Assembly (NCBI RefSeq): GCF_037975245.1
Contig: NC_092576.1
Coordinates: 23,231,111-23,293,110, forward strand
Direction: 5' to 3'
Source of the DNA: Apostichopus japonicus
Taxonomy: Eukaryota > Echinodermata > Holothuroidea > Aspidochirotida > Stichopodidae
Length of the DNA stretch: 62,000 bases
Part shown: positions 36,591-46,370 of the stretch, in pieces
Layout of the letters: every line of letters starts with the position of its first letter
Position numbering within the stretch: the stretch's first letter is position 1
Notes under the pieces: generated by a model
Seen by the model: the letters and a program-made list of their open reading frames with translations, nothing else
What the model was told of the DNA's origin: nothing
The model's database searches: none
Position numbers and translations under genes: made by a program

Positions 36591-39037
36591 GCTATCCGAT
36601 TTATATTCAGTGTAGAGAGAATGTGTCTCACATTATAGAAAGAAGAGAAATTAATTGAGAAAGCCGTAAATTAAAATGAAGCTATTAGGAAAGCTATGAT
36701 TTTATTACGGAATACCGTTTATTATATACAAAGATACGTAAGTAAACTTAAATCGACCCTACTCATATAGTATCGTTGAAATGAAATAACAAGAAACTTC
36801 CCCGATCAGTATATCCGGACCAATTTGGAATAGATTGTAGTGTCAGTGTACAGTCACATTTCACCGTATTACAAGAGTTAGTCAAAATATAGTTAACATG
36901 TCTCCAAACTTCATTCAGTATGTGTGTAGAAGTTTATCGATATGAAACCGCAATGGAGAATAGAAGGCTTAGCGATGTTGTATTCCTTTTAAATACCAAA
37001 GGAATTAATCGACGTGAACTAAAGATGGATTTATTTGACAGACAACAAAATCATGTCGACAGTATAAGCAAATTGTGAAAGTTCAGGCCCGATTTTCCTA
37101 AAATGGGATCCATAGAACCAATTTGAGATAACATGTGACGGGTAGTCTAATGACAATGATCCAACTGAAAATTTGGTTTAGACAAAACATATCATATAAA
37201 TTGGTTAGCGATAAATGTTATCATGGCATTTTTCTCAAATTGTCTTCAATCAACCTAATTGCATATAAGCATGTGAATTGTTTTAAGACGTTGGACCACC
37301 GAGTTGCAAACACGATGATCAAATCCATGGTTTTTGGTTATTTCTCTCAAATACGTTTGCGTTAAAGCATCAATTCCGTCACAGGATATAACGTATCTAT
37401 GACCTCCTTGTTCAAATTGTGCCGAAAAAAACTTATTTTATAAATGACTGGTTAGAGTGAATAAAAAAGAATAAACGGCTCATGATTCGAAATACATAAA
37501 TTAACCTAGTATATTGACTCGATATCTGGCATTTAACATTGACAGCACATATACAATATGTTTCTTGTATATAATAAGGGGAATGTATATATCAAGTATG
37601 GCTTTCAATCAAGGTTTACTTACTGTATAAGTAGTTGAGATATTTTCATATTTTCAACAATGTTAAGATGATGATTTGATTGTGTACCAGTTTTTGCAAT
37701 CAAACGCATAACGGCCAAAACTACGTGAAAAGCAGCTGGGCTGATATCTTTTCAAGTCATACGTACATTTCATGAAGTTTTAAGTTGCATTGACTTTTTT
37801 AGTTACACATACACACAACAAACAAACAACAAACAAACGAAGACAAACTCCACATGAATCTTCATAGATCTTCCGGCATTCAGCAGTAAGCTGATAAGAA
37901 CAATTCTTCTTCAATAGACATGCAACAAACGACAAGTAATGAAATTAATATCTAAGTAGAAGAGAAGAGAAAAGACCATGACTTTTTAAGCAAATTACAG
38001 GGTATACTAATTATGGATTACCTTCTTGAACTATAAAAAATTGAAAGTTTATTGAAAAATTTAGTCATATTTCTTTTAAAAAAAACTTTGATTGCTGAAG
38101 AAAATCACAGTGTTGTACGCAAATTTGGGCCCGGATGACCGTTGGCCCCAAATTCTTACCACTACTGTTCAAGTAACACTATGACCAACATTCTTCATAA
38201 TCCAATGCAAACTGCACGAAAAGAACCTTCGGTAGTTACATACAACTTACTGCAAAAGATAAGTAGATGATCTTTGACATCCATATTTTGAACTCACCAT
38301 AATTATGTCTCCATATTAAGTGAACACTATGACCTTGCATGGTGATGATCACTCAGGGTTGTCACCACGCCGGGCGGCGCCGGGCGGTGCTACCCAGCTC
38401 TCAAAATTTCCGCCCGGTACTCAAGGTCAATTTCAGCCTTACCGCCCGGCACAAATTAGCCTACAGTACCGCCAATAAGTAACTTGGTAAAAATTAGCGC
38501 GATTCAGTGCAAAAACGCAGCTTATCTGTAATTAACCCCGCTCCAAATAAAGGAACGCTACTTTCCCCGCACTCCAAATAAAGGAACGCAAATTCCCCTC
38601 GCTCGCTATTCACCACCGACACAATGGGAGTGAACCGATCGATACAACGCTATTCATAGCGTGGAGGTAGCGTAAGCCGATCGCTTGTAACCAACACACG
38701 TTATATGCAATTGTTTATTGTAAACATCCAGAGTAGCGGCCTACGAGCACGAGTACGAAGTTTACGAACTTTGACTGAAAGAAAGTTTTAAACGAGAATA
38801 GTTTCATGTTGAAGGGCAAAACCTTTTTATACATCTTTATTTTATTCCCCGATATGTTCTGGTTACCAGAAGTAATAAAAAGCAAGAAGGAAACTTCGTG
38901 CCTTATCCTTTCGGGGTTACATATTATTTTTAGTAGTAACATTAGGCCTCGCGTTTTGTGTGGACTTTAGGCACATTAGGCTAGGAAACGTTGCACTGAG
39001 TACTGTTCGAAAAACATGTCGAGACAAGACTCGGTGC

Positions 39038-40139
39038 CAGTGGCGGCGGAACCGGGGGGGGGGGGCTTGGGGGGCTCAGCCCCCCAATGAAAAAGGTTGA
39101 GGGGGCAAATGCATGATAAGCCCCCCCCCCCCCAATATTTACCAATGCTCCGAAACGTGCATCTGCCCATTTTTCAATGCATACTTGTCGATCTGTCCGA
39201 TGCACACGTATACTATATAGGTGTAATAATTTTTGTAATTGCTGGGGAACCCTGGTCCCTCGGCTCGTCCCCTGGCTATAGACCACATTGTCACTCCAAC
39301 CGCGTCTTCACGCCCCGTGAAAAGTGGAAGCAGTGAGTGTGAGTACCGGTAAGCGTAACACATCTTCGTCTTAGGCCAATGACTTGCCTCATTTCAGCCA
39401 GTTCTCCAACATCCCCTTACTTAGTGGCGGAGCGTCCATATATACAGTCAGAGGCGGATCCCCCCCCCCCCTCCTGACGGACTCAAATGGACTGCTGGCG
39501 CCCTTTTCAGCTTTCACTACTTTTAACTTATTCGCGATTATTGACTATTTTATTGCGCTCTTATATACCTATTGACATTTGTCATATTCTGTTGGTGTAA
39601 TTTTCCGATAAAATGGCGACGACACCTATATATTCTCCGTTTATCTGCAAATTAGCAAGGCCCGGAAAGGGTCATTTCCTGCAATCTAGGGAGTAACTTT
39701 ACTCAAAAATTTTCTGTACGCTCCGCGCCAACCTGTGGTGGCGCTCCGCTTAGATAGTGTCGAAAGCGCCCCGACAGACCATTCTTGCCCCCCCTGACCA
39801 ATACCCCTAGCTCCGCCACTGCCGTTACCACACTCAAAAACGTCTTTGCGAGTACACTTCGAGTAATAGCTCTTAAAACACCATCGAATATACAAATTAC
39901 AATGTTTTTACAGACTTTTACGTGCAATCTGAGAAATTGCAGGCTTGAGACCCATATTTTAGGGCTAGGTATTCGCAGCATAAAACACTCGGGAAGTGCC
40001 GTTTCCGGCCATCTGGGGGTTTGAAAAAACCCAAAATTTTCTTGTACGCTCCGCGCCAACCGATGGTGGCGCTCCGCTTAGATAGTCTCCACACATCAGC
40101 CCCCCCCCCCCAATAATTTTTCCCGTTCCGCCGCGCCTG
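39038..40139. mobile_element. Nested hAT-like element, 1.1 kb, perfect TSD CTCGGTGC
   Basis: Left end CAGTGGCGGCGGAAC, right end GTTCCGCCGCGCCTG (13 of 15 complementary), flanked by identical 8-mers CTCGGTGC. It sits inside 38354-40695 and itself hosts 39422-39821. G- and C-runs lie just inside both ends. Confidence 0.92.
39422..39821. mobile_element. Innermost hAT-like MITE, 400 bp
   Basis: Left end TAGTGGCGGAGC, right end GCTCCGCCACTG (one mismatch in 12). Flanking 8-mers CCCTTACT and CCGTTACC match at 6 of 8, a plausible eroded TSD. It is the third level of nesting here. Confidence 0.65.
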
Positions 40140-41486
40140 CTCGGTGCATTGGATACTGTTCGCTGTTTAGCTATGCATGTAGAGACGTTCCACTGCCAAT
40201 CGTTTCTTGGCGATTTGCCAAGTTTAACTAAGAACAAGTGATTCACGCACATTGTAAGAATGTTGTACAGTACTGTAGCATGCAAATCATCAGACGACAG
40301 CCTGCTGTACCAATGATTTCCCGCGTACACTGCCGTACAAGTAAAATGTGAATTCCTTTTTGGGGGGATTTAATGGTCATGCATACTAAATGAGAACAAT
40401 GTGCATTTGGAACAATCACAATGGGGTGAGTGATGAGGGGCTCTAAATACAAAAAAATACCAAAAAAGATCCCAGGAAAATTCAGTGATCCACATGAAAA
40501 AACAAAGGTATCTCAGAAGAATTATGAGGATCAAAACCCTTTCTAAATGCCACCATTTTGCATGTATAGGGACCATCAGGATTTGAAAAATTTTCAAAAG
40601 GGGAAGGGGACACCCCTCCCTTTATACCCCTCCCCCAGGGCGCGGATCACTGTCACAAATTACCCGGCTCTAAAAATGGTCTGGTGACAACCCTGGTGAT
40701 CACCCATATAGGAGAAGCATTTTGAGTGTGTTCACACAATTAACCCAGATGACCTCTGTATAACCTTTGGCATAAACTTACTAAACACCCATATGACCCA
40801 CTACTCAAGGACACTATGATCTATGAATCTTTCATTGATGTGTACACATGCTCTAACTTCACTGGAATGAAAATTTAAAAAATAGCTCTTTCGACTTTTA
40901 ACTATTGGTGTATCATTTAGAGAGACCTGAATCCAGGTCAACAAAACGTACCTACACAAGTCTGTGTAATCAACAACCGATGAAACCTCAAGTTTTTTGT
41001 TTCAGTCACTATCGGTTTAATCCGTACTATACCGTTAACCAACTCCTTTAAAGGGCATAATCAACAGGCATGCAGTTACCTAAATCTTGTTTTCTATCGT
41101 CGGCTAAATTCTTCAATCTCCTTTTATGTTCCAACAAAGGTACCCTCGTGATGTTTCAGAAGACATATATTGGATATGAAGGGATCAACTTGTATTTTAT
41201 AAGTTACAAACGTCATATAATGAACAAAGGGTGTATGCGTGTTCCCTTTAAAGTGCACTCAACCAATGATAATGTTTCTCTACCACAGATCTAACAACTG
41301 CTGAATACAGATCTGATAAGATACACTCACCATCAAAAATACAAAAGCAGGAGCACTAATTCAATTAGTACATTTGTATCCATGCATGATAAGGTTATTT
41401 ATCCCAGGTTGTGATGATCACTCTTGTTCCATGTTCTGAAGTTGCCCTTCATGAATTTTGAATATGTATTAACCAGGTAATAACGC

Positions 41487-42461
41487 CAGGGTTCTCGCCA
41501 GTCCGATTTAACCGGGCGGGGCTCCAGGTTTGAATTTGATTTTGGCTCTCGCCGATCGGTTCGAAAGTTGTGCGCCCTAGCTGTTTGAAAGTTGGGTGCC
41601 TGGTTTTATAGCTGATATAAATAATCAACGTTAGCAAGTACTACTGAAACATTTTGACATTTTTAATGTGAATAAAACCATCGACTAAATATTCACACTT
41701 TTCAGTTCACTCTTCCTATTCCCAACTGCAACCACGGCAAATAACACATTCCAGGTATCACGTAAGCGCTTCAGTATAGTGATATCGCGACACAAACGAT
41801 CCCTGCTTTTACACAGCAAAAGGTTGCGAACGAAGTTTGTGTTTTCTGGGTACTGAGAGATGCCAGAATGTTTGTATTTAAACATCGTACATAACCTAAA
41901 CCAGGGCAGGAAAAAAATGAAGTCACAACTGAATCATCGTGACACACACAAAAAAAAAATAGTCATTCAGTTTATGTAGCAGTTTATGTAATGTTGACTC
42001 TAGTCAATGGTCAGCTGACTATTTTTCTTTATACTGTAGAGTATAACTAACAGCAATGTCCAGGTTATTGCCATACATTTGCAAATTTAAGAAATCATAG
42101 CTTTGTAAAGTAGCGCGAATTTCAAGTGGCTTGGCTGCTGGAAGAATCACCAAGACTAGTTTATTTTGTCTTTATTATTCGGCAGTCATGTATAACTCTA
42201 AGTTATTGAAAAATATTTGAGCATTTATAAATCATTGCTCGAAAAAGTCAATTTCAAGCAGTTTGCCTACTTAGAAAAGACGAAAATCGCGGAGCTTCCG
42301 GGGGCTTAGCCCCTTGGACCCACACAACGAACTTTGCCCCTTGACCACACGCCGAGAGTGCGATCGCTACGCTACGCGATCGCGCGTATACCTTTGGCAT
42401 CCGAATTGATCATCGGCACTTGAGACCACCCGGTTTGACAAAAAAGCGGGCGAGAACCCTG
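41487..42461. mobile_element. hAT-like MITE, 975 bp, TIR CAGGGTTCTCGCC
   Basis: Left end CAGGGTTCTCGCC, right end GGCGAGAACCCTG, a perfect 13-bp TIR. Near the right end it has GATCGCTACGCTACGCGATC, itself nearly palindromic, and a GGGGGCTTAGCCCC hairpin. No TSD could be read in the flanks. It lies about 40 bp from the right array of foldback element 1. Confidence 0.8.
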
Positions 42462-42499
42462 CAGGTTTTAATTTTAATGACAAATTCCAAAAGTAAGAT

Positions 42500-45205
42500 T
42501 GATTTGTAAGCCAAAAACTGTGTTGAAAAACCGTATATAAACTGTAAATGGGACTTTGCGTCGAGTTTGGGTGTTAACACCCTAAATGATACCGTCCCCC
42601 GAGGTTTGTTGGTATGGGGTGATAGAGGGTGACGTCAGCTACTTTGGGGACCCCAATGATACTGAGTTACAGATTTGATTTGTTAGCCAAAAATCGTGTT
42701 GAAAAACCGTATATAAACTGTAAATGCGACTTTGCGTCGAGTTTGGGTGTTAATAACACCATAAATGATACCGTCCCCCGAGGTTTGTTGGTATGGGGTG
42801 ATAGAGGGTGACGTCAGCTACCATGGGGACCCCAATGATACTGAGTTAGAGATTTGATTTGTTAGCCAAAAATCGTATTGAAAAACCTCATTTAAACTGT
42901 AGATGATACTTTTCGTCGAGTTTGGGTGTTAATAACACCCTAAATTATACCGTCCCCCCGAGGTTTGATGGCATGGGGTGATAGAGGGTGACGTCAGCTA
43001 CTTTGGGGACCCCAATGATACTGAGTTACAGATTTGATTTGTTAGCCAAAAATCGTGTTGAAAAACCTCATTTAAACTGTAGATGATACTTTTCGTCGAG
43101 TTTGGGTGTTAATAACACCCTAAATGATACCGTCCCCCCGAGGTTTGATGGCATGGGGTGATAGAGGGTGACGTCAGCTACTTTGGGGACCCCAATGATA
43201 CTGAGTTACAGATTTGATTTGTTAGCCAAAAATCGTGTTGAAAAACCGTATATAAACTGTAAATGCGACTTTGCGTCGAGTTTGGGTGTTAATAACACCC
43301 TAAATGATACCGTCCCCCGAGGTTTGTTGGTATGGGGTGATAGAGGGTGACGTCAGCTACTTTTGGGACCCCAATGATACTGAGTTAGAGATTTGATTTG
43401 TTAGCCAAAAATCATGTTGAAAAACCGTATATAAACTGTAGATGATACTTTTCGTCGAGTTTGGGTGTTAATAACACCCTAAAGGATACCGTCCCCCGAG
43501 GTTTGTTGGTATGGGGTGATAGAGGGTGACGTCAGCTACTTTGAGGACCCCAATGATACTGAGTTACAGATTTGATTTGTTAGCCAAAAATCGTGTTGAA
43601 AAACCGTATATAAACTGTAAATGCGACTTTGCGTCGAGTTTGGGTGTTAATAACACCTTAAATGATACCGTCCCCCGAGGTTTGTTGGTATGGGGTGATA
43701 GAGGGTGACGTCAGCTACCATGGGGACCCCAATGATACTGAGTTAGAGATTTGATTTGTTAGCCAAAAATCGTGTTGAAAAACCTCATTTAAACTGTAGA
43801 TGATACTTTTCGTCGAGTTTGGGTGTTAATAACACCCTAAATGATACCGTCCCCCGAGGTTTGATGGCATGGGGTGATAGAGGGTGACGTCAGCTACCAT
43901 GGGGACCCCAATGATACTGAGTTACAGATTTGATTTGTTAGCCAAAAATCATATTGAAAAACCGTATTTAAACTGTAGACGATACTTTTCGTCGAGTTTG
44001 GGTGTTAATAACACCTTAAATGATACCGTCCCCGAGGTTTGTTGGTATGAGGTGATAGAGGGTGACGTCAGCTACCATGGGGACCCCAATGATACTGAGT
44101 TACAGATTTGATTTGTTAGCCAAAAATCATATTGAAAAACCGTATTTAAACTGTAGATGATACTTTTCGTCGAGTTTGGGTGTTAATAACACCTTAAATG
44201 ATACCGTCCCCGAGGTTTGTTGGTATGAGGTGATAGAGGGTGACGTCAGCTACCATGGGGACCCCAATGATACTGAGTTACAGATTTGATTTGTTAGCCA
44301 AAAATCGTGTTGAAAACCCGTATATAAACTGTAAATGCGACTTTGCGTCGAGTTTGGGTGTTAATAACACCTTAAATGATACCGTCCCCGAGGTTTGTTG
44401 GTATGGGGTGATAGAGGGTGACGTCAGCTACTTTTGGGACCCCAATGATACTGAGTTAGAGATTTGATTTGTTAGCCAAAAATCATGTTGAAAAACCGTA
44501 TATAAACTGTAGATGATACTTTTCGTCGAGTTTGGGTGTTAATAACACCCTAAAGGATACCGTCCCCCGAGGTTTGTTGGTATGGGGTGATAGAGGGTGA
44601 CGTCAGCTACTTTGAGGACCCCAATGATACTGAGTTACAGATTTGATTTGTTAGCCAAAAATCGTGTTGAAAAACCGTATATAAACTGTAAATGCGACTT
44701 TGCGTCGAGTTTGGGTGTTAATAACACCTTAAATGATACCGTCCCCCGAGGTTTGTTGGTATGGGGTGATAGAGGGTGACGTCAGCTACCTTGGGGACAC
44801 CAATGATACTGAGTTACAGATTTGATTTGTTAGCCAAAAATCATGTTGAAAAACCGTATTTAAACTGTAGATGATACTTTTCGTCGAGTTTGGGTGTTAA
44901 TAACACCTTAAATGATACCGTCCCCCGAGGTTTGTTGGTATGGGGTGATAGAGGGTGACGTCAGCTACTTAGGGGACTCCAATGATACTGAGTTAGAGAT
45001 TTGATTTGTTAGCCAAAAATCGTGTTGAAAAACCGTATATAAACTGTAAATGCGACTTTGCGTCGAGTTTGGGTGTTAATAACACCTTAAATGATACCGT
45101 CCCCCGAGGTTTGTTGGTATGGAGTGATAGAGGGTGACGTCAACTACTTTGGGACCCCAATGATACTGCGTTACAGATTTTATTTGTTTGCCAGATGTGG
45201 TTTTG
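42500..45205 (-). repeat. Inverted tandem array, 15 units of 179 bp
   Basis: The reverse complement of the left array, with fifteen TGACGTCA-bearing units counted. Two unit subtypes differ near CGACTTTGCGTCG versus GATACTTTTCGTCG. They partly alternate, giving a 358-bp dimer, and a block of about six units (near 43260-43710) recurs about 1.07 kb later. ORFs of 60-75 codons are by-products. Confidence 0.95.
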
Positions 45206-45717
45206 AATAACAGTATATATATGCTACGTTTTACTTTCAGTTGCCGAGTTAATTGTTAATAACCCCCTGCCCGACATCGTCCCTCACGGTTGTTGACATA
45301 CTTTGGTAGAGTGTAATGTCAGCTTAAACGTTCACCCCACCCTTCTTCATGTTTCCCATTAAGCTTTGTTTCCAAATATATTATCTTTTACCCTAAACTT
45401 ACGCTTTTCGCTGATATTAGGGGCAGGTCTGATATTTTAAGAGCTATAATTTTGCTTTACCACGATAATGAGTTAGGCCATACCCTGACTTTGGGGATAT
45501 TTTATACCCCGTTCCATAATTACGAGTTTGTCGGGTTTGAATCTCTTATAATAAATTCTTTAATGCATGGAACATCCAAAAGCCTGTCTTTCCCTCCTAA
45601 TTGCAATCGATTGAAAGCATTCGATCATTCAATTAGCTTTAAACACATCATTTTTGCCACATGGCTCATTGCGAAGGCCACTACACAACTCCGTAGTATC
45701 ATTTGCACTTTCTAGCA
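45206..45717. repeat. Right outer domain of foldback element 1
   Basis: Inverted copy of 33259-33764. It includes the 87-codon frame 45452-45715 discussed with the left arm. Confidence 0.85.
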
Positions 45718-45773
45718 TTTTTTGGTCGCCCTTATTGGTCGCTCTTATTGTTCGCTACTATTGGTCGCTCTTA
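45718..45773 (-). repeat. Right tip: about 4.4 inverted 13-bp repeats
   Basis: Complement of the left tip repeat (GGTCGCTCTTATT-like). It ends partway through a unit at ...CGCTCTTA. Confidence 0.9.
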
Positions 45774-45787
45774 ACCTGTTTGAACGT

Positions 45788-45825
45788 AGCAGCCACTAAG
45801 AGCAGCCACTAACAGCAGCCAATAG
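45788..45825 (+). repeat. Left tip of element 2: three 13-bp repeats (AGCAGCCACTAAG)
   Basis: Three contiguous 13-mers, AGCAGCCACTAAG, AGCAGCCACTAAC and AGCAGCCAATAG-. In the same register GCAGCCACTAAGA matches the element 1 tip unit GCGACCAATAAGA at 10 of 13 positions. A further partial pair lies at about 45915-45935. Confidence 0.88.
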
Positions 45826-46370
45826 TGTATACATCAACGTTACACGCCGTTGGCCACTGATGTTTGTACACTGTGACGAGCGCTGGGTACGCTGTGGCGG
45901 GAAAGTTGATCCCCAGCAGCCACTAAGGGCAGCCTAAATTAGCGGACAATAACAAGACTGCTACTTTTTCGTACCTGTTTTAAAGCGATAATAATTAACG
46001 CTATGAATACTGTAAAATGCCAATAATTGCACCATATGAGAGATGAGTTGTTGCTCTTTCATGTAATATAATTTTGGAATTTAATGGTGGACGAAATCTG
46101 CATCCATATTGAACTGAAACTTGTGATCCTACCAAATCTTGTGGAGAAAGGCGTAAATGGCGGCAATTTTTATACCATTTTTTTTCTTTTTTTTTCAAAT
46201 GTCTAAACAATTAATTTATGAGAATATGCAACAGTCAAGAGGGGTACAATGACGATGTTAAGTTATTCCTCTTACAAGTGGTATGAAAAAAACAGCCAGT
46301 AACACTTTGATTTATTGAAATTCGATGGCTACAAACCGTTCGATCCTAACAGGAGTGGGATGCAAATGGG
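45826..46370. repeat. Outer domain of foldback element 2
   Basis: Non-tandem sequence between tip and array. It includes an imperfect hairpin (AGTGTATACATCA with TGATGTTTGTACACT, 45824-45872). Its inverted partner would lie beyond 62 kb, so the call rests on position. A 69-codon frame (46001-46210) is unremarkable. Confidence 0.45.

Larger units (their letters stand above)
38354..40695. mobile_element. hAT-like element, TIR CAGGGTTGTCACCA, hosting two nested MITEs
   Basis: Begins CAGGGTTGTCACCA and ends in its exact complement TGGTGACAACCCTG, a perfect 14-bp TIR. TGATCAC occurs on both sides one base away from the TIR, consistent with an 8-bp TSD altered at one base. The subterminal left part is GCCGGGCGG-rich. 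It includes a short tandem duplication of CTCCAAATAAAGGAACGC (about 38540-38590). Without its nested inserts it is about 1.24 kb and non-coding. Confidence 0.85.
36591..42499. other. Spacer of foldback element 1
   Basis: About 2.6 kb of AT-rich sequence without a recognisable gene, plus about 3.3 kb of inserted hAT-like DNA (38354-40695 and 41487-42461). A 76-codon frame at 37135-37365 has no domain pattern. No transposase motif found. Confidence 0.6.
33194..45773. mobile_element. Giant foldback (TU/FB-like) element 1, 12.6 kb
   Basis: Two long inverted arms (33194 to ~36590 and ~42500 to 45773) surround a 5.9-kb spacer. Each arm, from outside in, has a 13-bp tandem tip repeat, a ~0.5-kb unique outer domain and a tandem array of 179-bp units. 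The outer domains are near-perfect inverted copies. This modular arm design is what is known for sea-urchin TU and Drosophila FB foldback transposons. No transposase is visible in the spacer, so mobilisation would need help in trans. No target-site duplication could be recognised; the right tip is truncated within a unit and another foldback element starts 14 bp later. Confidence 0.8.

Noticed and set aside
41474-42470. CAGGT flanking the 975-bp MITE as a TSD
   Set aside because: The left CAGGTAAT is separated from the TIR by several bases and matches the right flank poorly.
34528-44779. Repeated 60-75-codon ORFs at 179-bp multiples
   Set aside because: By-products of the tandem array of foldback element 1; no start context or protein-like conservation.
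33765-45205. Resemblance of the arrays to a CRISPR locus
   Set aside because: Units are contiguous 179-bp repeats with no unique spacers, and the DNA is eukaryotic.
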